Shown piece by piece: positions 57,001-64,000 of a DNA stretch of 64,000 bases. Each line of letters begins with the position of its first letter. The stretch's first letter is position 1. Source of the stretch: Cellulomonas hominis (lineage in GTDB: Bacteria > Actinomycetota > Actinomycetes > Actinomycetales > Cellulomonadaceae); NCBI RefSeq assembly GCF_014201095.1, contig NZ_JACHDN010000001.1:3596001-3660000 (forward strand), given 5' to 3'. The position numbers and the translations under genes were made by a program. Under the pieces are notes generated by a model. The model had not been told where the DNA came from, made no database searches, and worked only from the letters and a program-made list of their open reading frames with translations.

Positions 57001-60000
57001 CGAGGCAGTCAGATCTGGCGTGATGGCGTGCCCGGCGAAGGTGTTCCCTGCTCCCCTCCGCCGGCTCATGCGCACCAGGTGATCGGCGACCATGGACATG
57101 TCGTAGACGGACGCCTTCTTGCCAGACGGCAGCGCGACGACGTCGGCCAGGTTCTGGATCGGCAGGTCCATCCCGTACAGCGACAGCTCCTGGTAGCCGG
57201 CCATCCGAGCGATCGCGGACAAGGGGGCCGAGGTGCCGACCTTGACCTCGGCCGCCAAGGCGCGCAGCACCTGCGCCCGGCTTGTCGCCTCCGCAACAGA
57301 GGCGTCGTGACTGTTGCGGCGGTGCTGGGAGTGCGCGGTGCGCGCGTCGGCGGTCGCCACCTTCCACAGGTGCTCCGGGCCGCACTCGACGACCTGACCG
57401 TCGGACAGATGCAGACGGTAGGTGTCCCGGATCATCACATCGGAGAAGCCGACCACCCTGGTCGTGGTGCCGTCGGCAGCGAACACCAGGTCACCCTCGA
57501 CCAGGTCGCCGTTTCGAGCCCAGCCGCTCGGGAACCGCTCGGAGACGGGAACTGGGATCCGGGCGTCCAGGGGCTGGTCCTTGCCGCCGCCCGAGGCGCC
57601 GATGACGAGCAGGTGCGGGGACTTCTTCACGTCGACGATCACCGGCTCGCCGTCTACGCCAGTGCCCATCGGCAGCCGGCCGACGTTCGCGTCGTACACG
57701 TCGAACTGGTGGGTGGCCTTCTCCGGCAGCGGGTTGACCTCGCACACCAGCAGCCGCACCGACGCCGCACCGTTGACACCGTGCTGCACCTCGATGAACG
57801 CGTTGCCGGTCGCCGTCTTGAGCTTCTCGACACCCGCCTTGATGTCCGAGTAGGCCAGCCCCGACGGCAAGTCGAAATCGAGGACCTGCACCTTCTCGTT
57901 CGCCGGCAGGTGATCCACGCCGCTCAGGCGCGGCAGCGAGGCGTTCTCGCCCGAGACCTTCGCCGAGAGCCAGGCCTGCTCCCAGTCGAGCGCGACGAGC
58001 TTGGACCGATCGCTGTCGCGGGCCAGCTGCACACGCGCCGGCAGCGCGCCGGCGTAGAGGGTGCACCCGTCCGCAGCCTCGGACACCCGCAGCCACGACG
58101 AGCCGAGCGCGGTGCGGATCCGCTCCTGCGCCCCGCGCACGTCAGCCAGCGTGACGCCGCCGTACAGGCGCAGGTCGATTCGCCAGATGTGCCCTCGCGA
58201 GGTCGCCTTGGTCATGCACGACGCCCGGGACACCTCCGGTCGGGCGAGCCGGGCAGCCTTGAACGCCTCGTTGATCCGCCCTGTGAGCACCCACCGCGGC
58301 GCCTCGGACGAGACCGAGGGGGCAAGGGAGTGCGGACCGTCGGGCACCGACTGCTCGGACCAGTACACGCAGAACGCCTGCGAGTGCCGGGCGCCCGGAC
58401 GCTCACCGTTCCCGGGGAAGCCGGTGACGGCGACGAACGGGGCGCCAGCCAGGGTGGCCTTGATCCGGTCCTCGAGTCCGAAGAAGCTCTCGGGCTCGAC
58501 GCCCTGCAGGGTCACGAACGGCTGGCAGTGCACGACCGGACCGGGGCCTCCCCGCGGACCGGACAGGGCCGCCTCGGCGGTGCGTTCGAGCGCCGGGGTG
58601 GGCGGGTTCGTGCCCTGCTTGAGTACGTCCCGCCACCTGGCTCGCCAGACGTCCTCGGTCTCGATCTGCCGAAGCGCGTCCGCGCTCAGACCGGTTGCCG
58701 GATCGTAGACGGTCTCCTCGGCGGTCATGTACCCGATGTAGACGACGCCCATGCCGTTGGCGGCGCGGTGGTCGACGAGCACCTGGACGGGGTCGGTCCC
58801 TGCCGAGAGCTGGGCGGCGAAGTTGTCCCGGACGTGGCTGCGCAGGTGGCTGCCGCCCAGGCCATCCGGGTTCTGCCAGATGGAGCGCCACACCCGCCAC
58901 GGGCTCAGGCCATCCCGGCCTTGGGCTTCAGGGTCGCCGGTGGCGGCGACCTGCTCGATCTGCAGCAGCTGGTAGCGCGAGACGGTGCCCAGATCGCAGG
59001 CCGGGCCCATGGCGGCCTCGATGATCGTCCGCGCGGCCTCGGGGTCGAGATCGACGTCGGTGACGTTGACCATCTGGTCGGAGGGCACGTGGACGACCGA
59101 GAACCGCAGGGGGTGCACGGAGCCCAGGACCGGCTGCCCCTGACCGTCGACGTTCGGCTCGGCCTTCGTCCACGCGCGGACGTTCGCCCCCAGCGCGACG
59201 GTGATCTTGCCCTGGACGGACTGCTGGGTGAACGCCATCGCTCCGGCGGAGGCCGGCGCGTCGAACGTGTCGACGGTGATCGGTCCGAGGCGGCGGTGGG
59301 AGACCAGGAACGGCGGGTCGTCCTTCACCCCGACGTTCGGCCAACGGACGTCCCACGCGAGCCGGGTCGCGACGAGCTCGGCCCACTCGGACAGGACCAG
59401 CGTGCGGGCGAATGCGGTCAGCGTGCCCAGCCCGGCCAGCACTGCGAGAACCGGGGCAGCGACCAGAGGGGACAGCGGCCCGAAGACACCGAGCGGCACG
59501 AGGTCGAGGCTGAGCACCACCCACGACGCGAGCCCGGCCACGAGCATCGAACCGGCGGCAGCGGCGACGGCCACGCGGGCCTTGCCCTCCAGCTCCTTGA
59601 CCCGCGCGAGCGCGGATACCGCCACCCCGGGGTGTGGGTCGTAGTCGGAAGCGAACCGGCGGGCCGAGCCGGTGTACTGCCAGATCGCGATCGCCACCAG
59701 AGCGCCGTTCGCCGCGGGAGCCCACGTCCACTCGACCGGCAGCCGCGGTGTGCCCATGCACGCGAGAACCAGCCCGCAGAGCAGCCCCACCACCCAGGAG
59801 ACGCGAACGTCCTTGCCGGGCAGCCAGTCGGCGTTCGGCGTCAGGACGCGCCAGCGCATGTCCTTCATGCGCCGATGCCAGCGCACAGCGTCGGACTCGC
59901 CCTGGTGTGCAGGGGTCGGCCGCCCGGCGCGGTCCTTCTTGCCGGTGAACACGACCGCCGGGCAGCAGAACGCCGCGGCGAACATCGACGCGACCAGCAG

Positions 60001-60108
60001 AACACCGCCAGGCAGTCCGAGCGCGAGCGCGACGACGGCGAGAACGCGACCTGCCCACAGGATCAGTCGGGAGAGGTCAGGCTGGGCCGCAGCGGTCCGG
60101 GAGACCAT
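54091..60108 (-). CDS. Membrane FtsK/TcpA-like DNA translocase, interrupted by an intein, with a C-terminal HAD domain
   Basis: 2005 codons from ATG 60108 (SD GGAAGG). Several membrane segments occur in the first 220 residues. The ATPase Walker A reads GASGGGK/S around an intein at residues 844-1390; the mature host protein would be about 1458 aa. Walker B is LMVVIDEFTSLL. From about residue 1800 a HAD fold appears (VLLLDIDGTLTRHG; LVWATDRG; WWKLDAL; LAWADDELG), of the type seen in HAD-SAK phosphatases. Such a fusion of DNA pump and HAD domain is unusual. A likely conjugative transfer motor. Confidence 0.85.
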   Translation of the reverse strand: MVSRTAAAQPDLSRLILWAGRVLAVVALALGLPGGVLLVASMFAAAFCCPAVVFTGKKDRAGRPTPAHQGESDAVRWHRRMKDMRWRVLTPNADWLPGKDVRVSWVVGLLCGLVLACMGTPRLPVEWTWAPAANGALVAIAIWQYTGSARRFASDYDPHPGVAVSALARVKELEGKARVAVAAAAGSMLVAGLASWVVLSLDLVPLGVFGPLSPLVAAPVLAVLAGLGTLTAFARTLVLSEWAELVATRLAWDVRWPNVGVKDDPPFLVSHRRLGPITVDTFDAPASAGAMAFTQQSVQGKITVALGANVRAWTKAEPNVDGQGQPVLGSVHPLRFSVVHVPSDQMVNVTDVDLDPEAARTIIEAAMGPACDLGTVSRYQLLQIEQVAATGDPEAQGRDGLSPWRVWRSIWQNPDGLGGSHLRSHVRDNFAAQLSAGTDPVQVLVDHRAANGMGVVYIGYMTAEETVYDPATGLSADALRQIETEDVWRARWRDVLKQGTNPPTPALERTAEAALSGPRGGPGPVVHCQPFVTLQGVEPESFFGLEDRIKATLAGAPFVAVTGFPGNGERPGARHSQAFCVYWSEQSVPDGPHSLAPSVSSEAPRWVLTGRINEAFKAARLARPEVSRASCMTKATSRGHIWRIDLRLYGGVTLADVRGAQERIRTALGSSWLRVSEAADGCTLYAGALPARVQLARDSDRSKLVALDWEQAWLSAKVSGENASLPRLSGVDHLPANEKVQVLDFDLPSGLAYSDIKAGVEKLKTATGNAFIEVQHGVNGAASVRLLVCEVNPLPEKATHQFDVYDANVGRLPMGTGVDGEPVIVDVKKSPHLLVIGASGGGKDQPLDARIPVPVSERFPSGWARNGDLVEGDLVFAADGTTTRVVGFSDVMIRDTYRLHLSDGQVVECGPEHLWKVATADARTAHSQHRRNSHDASVAEATSRAQVLRALAAEVKVGTSAPLSAIARMAGYQELSLYGMDLPIQNLADVVALPSGKKASVYDMSMVADHLVRMSRRRGAGNTFAGHAITPDLTASLRERGWLSARSMADHLVSGPSTRSERDLAKKILQRVQPDRRDGTTTFATKVYPVDEVLVLLAERLEARAAGRKQDLETLVTAQEMYANQRHRSGSTSAREAANYAIRLAAPLDLPLADLPVDPYVLGAWLGDGVSRGAQLVSGTSPSCTDSNGVTDQDHLRVQIGEHYPEVHNITSSQDVLAVPGLYRGLRLAGLLSNKHIPAAYLRASAGQRLALLQGLMDTDGTVAPDGGCELTLCSAPLFADALELIRCLGIRASHSADPAAVTEDDPEAPGAKRRRVVGTRYRIRFTTDQVVFRLPRKAARLPRPGSLRQTQGWTYVEKVTIGAPALMRCIKVAHAEHLYLTDGFIPTHNSVTLQDLIYGAIVSGWELYVADPSKGAADFKFADPYAKAIAVEVLTAGAMMRTIYAEVVRRKNLNAQYGVGNYRDLPEEVRPRHLMVVIDEFTSLLGADPVPPASDDAEMDTEREAILASNRARTEIGVFTGKIGREARSAGVTVVLATQKLSAKVLDSIPGGNDVKTNMARILLGKATMGERMSALRAPMDAPEVGVVVPPGRGVFEPAEGAAVIFQSWYDPREQSVLSEQLAARVQPLPPSERLDLGTLTAAASAKRSSAGTRQPGSRVRTITAEEVEVSDMELTWDDLAELEDLGLRRLRGDGASEAADPERDLVPPVFGDVLDEVAGLGDVGARIDPSWPPDVQDVMRMLIGEEPYGAEGAAPAPAPARAEPVGGGREPEPPAVPTAIIALPERQELTGPAHVSPAPPADVLLLDIDGTLTRHGGTPEVTVPGGSMRVDPAVADAVRAMGVQLVWATDRGASERSGLAAAARLRVDDGLDPGDDAGLLGWWKLDALAVWLRRNPHVRRLAWADDELGTEDAIGVPYRDTAADVLAHAGVEHLLVCPASGLTPADLATVADFFGVARPADPSAESGPALAPAPPAAVAEPPNAPLTPRVSRYLPSAYAGEEF
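55939..57579 (-). other. Class-3 intein with LAGLIDADG endonuclease inside the Walker A motif
   Basis: 547 codons, from Asp (57577-57579) to the His-Asn pair (55939-55944), inserted between Lys and Ser of GASGGGK/S. The first residue is Asp, not Cys/Ser/Ala. Class-3 hallmarks are present: Trp in GPEHLWKV, Cys in MRCIKVAH, Thr in IPTHN. Homing-endonuclease motifs LGAWLGDG and LLQGLMDTDG mark a LAGLIDADG domain. Splicing would restore an active ATPase site. Confidence 0.88.
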
Positions 60109-60135
60109 GGGCACCTTCCGGTCGGGGACGGGACG

Positions 60136-60780
60136 TCACCAGGAGGGGACGGGGCGAGTCGGGTGTGCCGACCGCGCACCAGCCGCGCCGGCGACGAGCG
60201 GGGCGAGCGCGAACACCACGTTCGGGTCGGCGGTCCGGGATCCGAGGCGGCGGGCGGACGAGGCCAGGAGCGGCCCGGGGATGACCCGTCGCCGCGCGAG
60301 GTCGCCGCCGAAGGCGAGCATCCGCACCGACCCCTCGCGCGACGACGGCCACACCACGGTGAGCGGTGCGGCGACCTGCGCCGCGAGGTGCCGCTCGTCC
60401 AGGAACCTCACGAGGCGGTCGACGGCCATCGCCATCGTGCCCTTGTCGGCGTACGGGAACCGCTCGGCGCCGCGGAACGTCCCGATGCCGGGCAGGCGCC
60501 AGTACGTGCCCGGCTTCCACACCTTGGAGTCCACGAGCGTGATCCGACGGCCGGAGACGACGACATGGTCGATGTTCGCCCGCGAGCCGGGGATCGTCAG
60601 GTCGTGTAGCACGGTCGGCCCGCCGGGCTTCGCGGCGATCTGGTTGAGGACCTCACCGGTGCGCAGCTCACCGCGCCGACCGATCCGCGCGACGTCGCGG
60701 TTCGCGGCCCAGCCGTTGCAGCCCGCGCCGAGGCCGGTGCCGGCTCGCCCGATGACCTGACCGGGCTGGCGCAGCGTCAC
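60136..60780 (-). CDS. NERD-domain protein (nuclease-related)
   Basis: 214 aa from GTG 60780, overlapping the upstream stop (GTGA). RRGELRTGEVLNQIAAKPGGPTVLHDLTIPGSRANIDHVVVSGRRITLVDSKVWKPG is the NERD signature, with the nuclease-like D...D-x-K pattern (IDHVVV..., VDSKVW). The C-terminus has helix and strands (AVDRLVRFLDERHLAAQVAAPLTVVWPS). NERD proteins are membrane- or DNA-associated, often on plasmids, with untested nuclease activity. Co-transcribed with the FtsK-like motor 28 bases downstream. Confidence 0.8.
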   Translation of the reverse strand: MTLRQPGQVIGRAGTGLGAGCNGWAANRDVARIGRRGELRTGEVLNQIAAKPGGPTVLHDLTIPGSRANIDHVVVSGRRITLVDSKVWKPGTYWRLPGIGTFRGAERFPYADKGTMAMAVDRLVRFLDERHLAAQVAAPLTVVWPSSREGSVRMLAFGGDLARRRVIPGPLLASSARRLGSRTADPNVVFALAPLVAGAAGARSAHPTRPVPSW

Positions 60781-60917
60781 ACGAACCTCGTCAGGACGAA
60801 GAAGCCGACGACGAGCAGCGCGATCACGGGGATGACCACCCGCCCGTTGGTGTGCAGCCACTGGCCCACGCGGTCGTCGGCACCGGCGAAGTCGAAGCGG
60901 TCCTTGTTGCGTCCCAT
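60777..60917 (-). CDS. 46-aa single-pass membrane peptide
   Basis: ATG 60917 with box. Hydrophilic start GRNKDRFDFAGADDRVGQWLHTNGR followed by one membrane helix VVIPVIALLVVGFFVLTRFV at the C-terminus, inside-out topology likely. First gene of the NERD/FtsK operon; may help anchor or regulate the transfer motor. Too small for family assignment. Confidence 0.7.
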   Translation of the reverse strand: MGRNKDRFDFAGADDRVGQWLHTNGRVVIPVIALLVVGFFVLTRFV

Positions 60918-60934
60918 GGCTGGTAGATGTGCGG
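60918..60934 (-). promoter_or_regulatory. Start box of the transfer-motor operon
   Basis: CCGCACATCTACCAGCC before ATG 60917. Confidence 0.65.
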
Positions 60935-60960
60935 CAGCTCCACAGGTGGGGCGCGACGTG

Positions 60961-60977
60961 CCGCACATACGTCACGC
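60961..60977 (+). promoter_or_regulatory. Plus-strand box with leader
   Basis: CCGCACATACGTCACGC with no start codon at the usual spacing; the first gene begins 51 nt on with SD AAGGAG. Divergent with 60918-60934. Confidence 0.55.
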
Positions 60978-61028
60978 AGACGCGGGCGAACCACGCCGCG
61001 CTGACGACGAGACACCAAGGAGAGCGGC

Positions 61029-62012
61029 ATGGACGCCACCGAGACGACCGGCTCCGACCGGACGTGGCGCGAGCGGGTGCTCGCGTGGGCGGACGACGCC
61101 CCGGGCGGAACGGCGGGGCTGGACCAGTGCCGCCAGATCGTCGGCACCCCGCCCGACGGTGCGGGCGAGGCGGAGCCGCTCGGCCCTGAACTCGCGGCGG
61201 CGTCGCAGGCCGTGGACCTCTGGGAGGAGGCCGCGGAGGGCGACTCCGACGATGTGGAGCACGCTGCGGCCCTCACGATGGCCGAGGCGCTGCGCGCGCT
61301 GGTCTGCAAGGTCTACGCGCTGCCCGCCCGTGCTGCCGAAGCCGCGGAGCCGGCCCCGACGAGCGACGCGGTGGGGCGGGCCGCCATGGAGGACGCTCAC
61401 CGCGCTGCCGACAACGGGTGGCGGGATGAGGGCGTGGTGATCGGCCTTCGCGCTGAGCGCGGGGTGGGGTTCTACGCGGGCTTCCGCGCCGCCCTCGCCG
61501 TTGCCGGTGCCGGGGAGGTGGCAGCAGCCCTTGCGGCGGAGGTGCGGACGCACGACCGAGAGGGCGCGTGCGTGTGCTCGACGTGCCGGATCGCCCGCGA
61601 GCACGGCATCGACACCGACCCCCGCATCTCCGCTGGTGCCGGAGAGGCGGAGCCGTGCCCCGCCCGGGGTGACGCCGCCACGCCGGACCCGGATGGCCTG
61701 GCGTGGTCGCTGCGGCGCCTGGCCGACCTGGCGGTGGAGGTCGCGGCCGACGACTCGCCGCTGCTCGCCGCGGTGCAGGACGCGCGTGAGCGGCTGTCGG
61801 GCCGGGGTACCAGCATGCCGACGGTCAGCGCCGAGCAGCGCGACATCCTCGCGCGCCGCTTTCTCGCCCAGGCTGTCGGGGAGGAGAACGTGGCGTTCTA
61901 CGAGCACCACGGCGAGGGCGGCGCCGAGTGGGGGGCGTCCCCGCGTTGGGCCCAGGCTCAGGCGACCGCCGACGCCGCGCTGGCCGCGCTCGGGATCGAG
62001 GTGGCCCCGTGA
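61029..62012 (+). CDS. Hypothetical 327-aa protein, first gene of the plus-strand operon
   Basis: ATG 61029, SD AAGGAG. Ala/Glu-rich and modular: a helical start (TWRERVLAWADDAPGGTAG), a Cys motif (CVCSTCRIAREHGIDTD), a long helical stretch (WSLRRLADLAVEVAADDSPLLAAVQDARERL) and a segment common in actinophage proteins (VGEENVAFYEHHGEGGAEWGASPRWAQAQATADAALAALGIE). No assigned function. Overlaps the next gene (GTGA). Confidence 0.7.
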   Translation: MDATETTGSDRTWRERVLAWADDAPGGTAGLDQCRQIVGTPPDGAGEAEPLGPELAAASQAVDLWEEAAEGDSDDVEHAAALTMAEALRALVCKVYALPARAAEAAEPAPTSDAVGRAAMEDAHRAADNGWRDEGVVIGLRAERGVGFYAGFRAALAVAGAGEVAAALAAEVRTHDREGACVCSTCRIAREHGIDTDPRISAGAGEAEPCPARGDAATPDPDGLAWSLRRLADLAVEVAADDSPLLAAVQDARERLSGRGTSMPTVSAEQRDILARRFLAQAVGEENVAFYEHHGEGGAEWGASPRWAQAQATADAALAALGIEVAP

Positions 62013-62518
62013 CCGCCCCGACCGTGGAGCAGATCGAGGAGGCGCTGACGACGCACGCGTTCAAGCCGGACGTGGCGTCGTTCGGCTCTGGGTGCGAGGG
62101 CTGCGACTGGCGCGCGCAGACGATCTACGGCCGTGGCGAGCACCGACGCCACCTGGCCGAGCAGGTCGCCGCCCTCGGGGTGCGTGCTGGCGACCCCCGT
62201 GACGTCGCGCACATCGAGTGCGATTGCGTCCCGGACATCGGGCCGTCGCACTGCCACCTGTGCAGCGTGCGGGCGGGCCGGGAGATGCCGTGGGCGGAGG
62301 CTCACCCCAGCGAGGTTGAGTGGGGAGTGCGATGGCCCTGGGGGCAGGGCCCCGTCGAGAAGTATCACAGCCGCCAGGAGGCCGAACGGGAGATCCGTCG
62401 GAACGGCCCCCAGGGCCCGGCTCGGGTGCCCGGCGTGCTGGTGTCGCGGATCGCTCCACGCCCTGTCGCACCTAGCCCGTGGGTCGAGGTCACGGACGAG
62501 GGAGGTGAGGGGGCGTGA
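62009..62518 (+). CDS. Cys/His-rich phage-type protein, 169 aa
   Basis: GTG 62009. N-terminus VEQIEEALTTHAFKPDVASFGSGCEGCDWRAQTIYGRGEHRRHLAEQVAAL has a Cys pair and His pair in a zinc-finger arrangement common in actinophage proteins. A second cluster (IECDCVPDIGPSHCHLCSVRAG) may bind another ion. Overlaps both neighbours by four bases. Function unknown. Confidence 0.7.
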   Translation: MTAPTVEQIEEALTTHAFKPDVASFGSGCEGCDWRAQTIYGRGEHRRHLAEQVAALGVRAGDPRDVAHIECDCVPDIGPSHCHLCSVRAGREMPWAEAHPSEVEWGVRWPWGQGPVEKYHSRQEAEREIRRNGPQGPARVPGVLVSRIAPRPVAPSPWVEVTDEGGEGA

Positions 62519-62703
62519 GCGCCAGGAAGCCTGTGCGCCTGGACCTGACCGTGCGAGAGGCCGAGGTGGTCCGGGATGCACTCGTCCGGTACGACATCTG
62601 GGTAGCCGCCGGGTTCGACGCCACCCGAGCCGACCAGCGGGACAGTGAGCGCGCCCAGCGGGTTCTGTCGCGTCTCGCCGCCGAGGGGGTGCCCGGTGCC
62701 TGA
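62515..62703 (+). CDS. Small helical protein, 62 aa
   Basis: GTG 62515, overlapping the previous stop (GTGA). VRLDLTVREAEVVRDALVRYDIWVAAGFDATRADQRDSERAQRVLSRLAAEG: a strand and two helices; resembles small phage gene products. Function unknown. Confidence 0.6.
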   Translation: MSARKPVRLDLTVREAEVVRDALVRYDIWVAAGFDATRADQRDSERAQRVLSRLAAEGVPGA

Positions 62704-62992
62704 CGCCCAGCCGAAGCCGACCGCCGCGCTCGCCACCGTCCAGGTCCGCGAGATGTTCGCTAGCGAGGCCGAACGATGCGGTTTCGACGGACTAGCCGGG
62801 TTCGACCGCTGGCTGGCCGAGCACGACGCGCAGGTCGCGGCGAGAGCGCTGAGAGCGCTGATCGCCGATCGGTCCGACATCGAGACGGCGGTCGCCATGA
62901 TCGACGGGCAGGATGCCGTGAGTGTGGTGGACCTGATCGTGGAGACGGTCACCTCCGAGGCCGACCGGATCGCCGCCGGGGAGGAGCCGTGA
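62696..62992 (+). CDS. Small hypothetical protein, 98 aa
   Basis: GTG 62696, overlapping the previous gene by eight bases. Helical (LATVQVREMFASEAERCGFDGLAGFDRWLAEHDAQVAARALRALIADRSDIETAV) with an acidic C-terminus. No family recognised. Its 3' end supplies the SD GGAGG for the next gene. Confidence 0.6.
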   Translation: MPDAQPKPTAALATVQVREMFASEAERCGFDGLAGFDRWLAEHDAQVAARALRALIADRSDIETAVAMIDGQDAVSVVDLIVETVTSEADRIAAGEEP

Positions 62993-63378
62993 CCGGCCTG
63001 GACCCGCTCGCCGTCCGGCGCCGGCTCGGTCGGGACGACTGGTCCCCGCCGGAGCCGTTCGGGCCGGACGGGTTCCGGTACCGCGCGAAGGACGGGAACG
63101 GGACGGTGATCGTGTCGTGCTCGCCGCTGCCCCTCGAGGCCGGCCCGACCGACCGGGACGACTGGCTGCACGCGTCGATCTCCCGGCGTGACGCGATCCC
63201 GTCGTACGAGGACCTCGTCCTGCTGCACGGCGCAGTGTGGGGTGAGGGCGGGCACGCCGTGCAGGTCTTCGTCCCGACGGCGGAGCACCTGAACATCCAC
63301 CCGCGGACCCTGCACCTGTGGGGTCGCGCGGACGGGCAGCGGCTACTGCCGAACTTCGGAGTCCTAGGGAGCATCTGA
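62989..63378 (+). CDS. DUF7694-like phage protein, 129 aa
   Basis: GTG 62989 (SD GGGGAGG). DWLHASISRRDAIPSYEDLVLLHGAVWGEGGHAVQVFVPTAEHLNIHPRTLHLWGRADGQRLLPNFGVLGSI matches a phage family in which HASxSRxDxxPxYxDLxxLxxxVW and HLNIHPxxLHLWG are conserved (DUF7694). Function unknown; such genes travel in phage and plasmid cargo operons. Confidence 0.75.
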   Translation: MTGLDPLAVRRRLGRDDWSPPEPFGPDGFRYRAKDGNGTVIVSCSPLPLEAGPTDRDDWLHASISRRDAIPSYEDLVLLHGAVWGEGGHAVQVFVPTAEHLNIHPRTLHLWGRADGQRLLPNFGVLGSI

Positions 63379-63446
63379 TGGCGCGCACGATCCGGAAGCG
63401 CCAGGTGTCAGCCGAACGTCACGACTCCGATGACGGTGGCTGCTGA
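63378..63446 (+). CDS. 22-codon ORF overlapping the operon end
   Basis: ATG 63378 overlaps the previous TGA by one base. Encodes a basic-to-acidic peptide, MARTIRKRQVSAERHDSDDG plus GC, in the expected operon position, but is too short to judge. Confidence 0.35.
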   Translation: MARTIRKRQVSAERHDSDDGGC

Positions 63447-63482
63447 CGCGCGGGCCCCACCCCAGCGCGCGCCCAACTCCGG

Positions 63483-64000
63483 TCACCACAGCGCGACCAC
63501 ATGCCGGTCCGGCTCTGCGGGGTCCACCACCGGCGCCGGCGCACGAGGCACACGGACCGCCGGTGGCTGCGCCCATCTCACCGTCGAACGGACCGCTGGC
63601 TGCCCGAACCCCAGCGCCCCGACCTGCGGGCGCGGGGCAGCTGCACGACCTGGACGCGACAGCGGCGGGCACGGGAGCTCATCCCACCCAACCGGTCCGG
63701 TCAGCGCCTCCCACACCCGCGGCGCCCGCCCGGTCCGAAGCCAGTGCGGTGTGCCGAGCAGCAACGAGGCGTTGTCGATCACCGCGGTCAGGGCGGCAGG
63801 GTTCGTCGCCGCCAGTGGCCGGTCGATCACGTCGAGCATCGACGCCCGCTGCCAGCGATCGGCCGCCGGGCCGGTCGGCCGGTCGACCTCGAGCCGGGTG
63901 AACTCCGCCGTCGCGTAGCCCGGTGCCGGGAACCACTGCGACCACGACACGACGCCGATCCGTTCGGCGACGCGGTCGGACCCCACCCCGGGGAACTCCC
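63483..64000 (-). CDS. Hypothetical protein, start probably beyond the right edge
   Basis: Open on the minus strand from at least 64000 to a stop at 63483. Segments such as GVVSWSQWFPAPGYATAEFTRLEVDRP and ATNPAALTAVIDNASLLLGTPHWLRTGRAPRVWEAL look like real protein; a GTG at 63986 is one possible start, but the frame remains open upstream. Convergent with the plus-strand operon; no hairpin is evident in the 36-bp gap. Function unknown. Confidence 0.5.
   Translation of the reverse strand, partial: EFPGVGSDRVAERIGVVSWSQWFPAPGYATAEFTRLEVDRPTGPAADRWQRASMLDVIDRPLAATNPAALTAVIDNASLLLGTPHWLRTGRAPRVWEALTGPVGWDELPCPPLSRPGRAAAPRPQVGALGFGQPAVRSTVRWAQPPAVRVPRAPAPVVDPAEPDRHVVALW

Noticed and set aside
56728..60609. 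1293-codon plus-strand ORF
   Set aside because: Antisense of the FtsK/intein gene.
1806..60977. Boxes considered as integron-type attC or cassette recombination sites
   Set aside because: The boxes are only 17-18 bp, lack paired imperfect arms, lie at gene starts, and no integrase is present in the window.
1806..60977. Boxes considered as SD-type ribosome-binding sites
   Set aside because: They contain no AGGAGG-like stretch, and some lie about 100 nt from the next start codon.

Overview
The window is very GC-rich (about 70% by eye) and reads as a contiguous accessory replicon of an actinomycete, most likely a large plasmid or an integrative/conjugative element. Pointers are an RbpA homologue, a DUF2637 membrane protein, two FtsK/SpoIIIE-type translocases, GTG starts with GTGA/ATGA overlaps, several actinophage-type hypothetical proteins, three insertion sequences and two toxin-antitoxin-like loci. 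No tRNA, rRNA, clear replication initiator or ParAB is visible. The genus cannot be fixed from the sequence; a Micrococcales host is only a guess. Nearly all genes are on the minus strand, so the map is best read from right to left.

The striking feature is a paired signature. (1) About 25 otherwise unrelated proteins begin with the same peptide, consensus RVPAGVRTGGQF, followed by about four residues and R-G/A/S-E (called here 'the tag'). (2) Most of these genes, and many untagged ones, have a short DNA element immediately before the start codon, consensus CCGCACATCTACCCGGC (called here 'the box'), usually exactly 17 nt from the first base of the box to the start codon, with no Shine-Dalgarno (SD) sequence. 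Genes that overlap the preceding gene mostly lack a box. Several SD-bearing genes have the CCGCACAT core 25-165 nt upstream instead. I read the box as a replicon-specific promoter or regulator element that mostly drives leaderless mRNAs, and the tag as a shared address or processing signal; both functions are inference.

Layout. 1-4.1 kb: partial HTH protein, small proteins, one tagged protein, and a plus-strand MerR-like regulator with an ordinary -10. 4.2-8 kb: DUF2637 protein, SF1-helicase-like ATPase coupled to a small protein, a 435-aa unknown and a divergent zinc-ribbon gene. 8-21.4 kb: the main tagged-gene array, with two tagged genes split by IS3-family elements. 21.4-24.6 kb: coupled operon of a soluble FtsK-like ATPase, two unknowns and RbpA. 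24.7-31.4 kb: tagged genes around an anaerobic (class III) ribonucleotide reductase operon, nrdD / RlmN-like radical SAM protein / nrdG. 31.5-38.7 kb: more tagged genes, a tag fossil, a nucleotidyltransferase/XRE pair whose toxin carries a tag variant, and a RES-domain operon. 38.8-41.2 kb: an IS481 element with a perfect target duplication, and PhoH2. 41.4-45 kb: a giant secreted repeat protein. 45.2-51.6 kb: tagged genes and a structured non-coding stretch. 51.7-54 kb: TasA-like protein with SipW-type signal peptidase. 54-61 kb: a 2005-aa FtsK-like translocase with a class-3 intein in its Walker A motif and a C-terminal HAD domain, plus a NERD protein. 61-63.5 kb: plus-strand operon of small phage-like genes.

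Together the genes suggest a self-transmissible element: DNA pumps, secreted surface proteins with their own signal peptidase, anaerobic nucleotide synthesis, addiction modules, an element-encoded RNA-polymerase-binding protein, and a large co-regulated set of tagged proteins that could act inside the host or be delivered during transfer.
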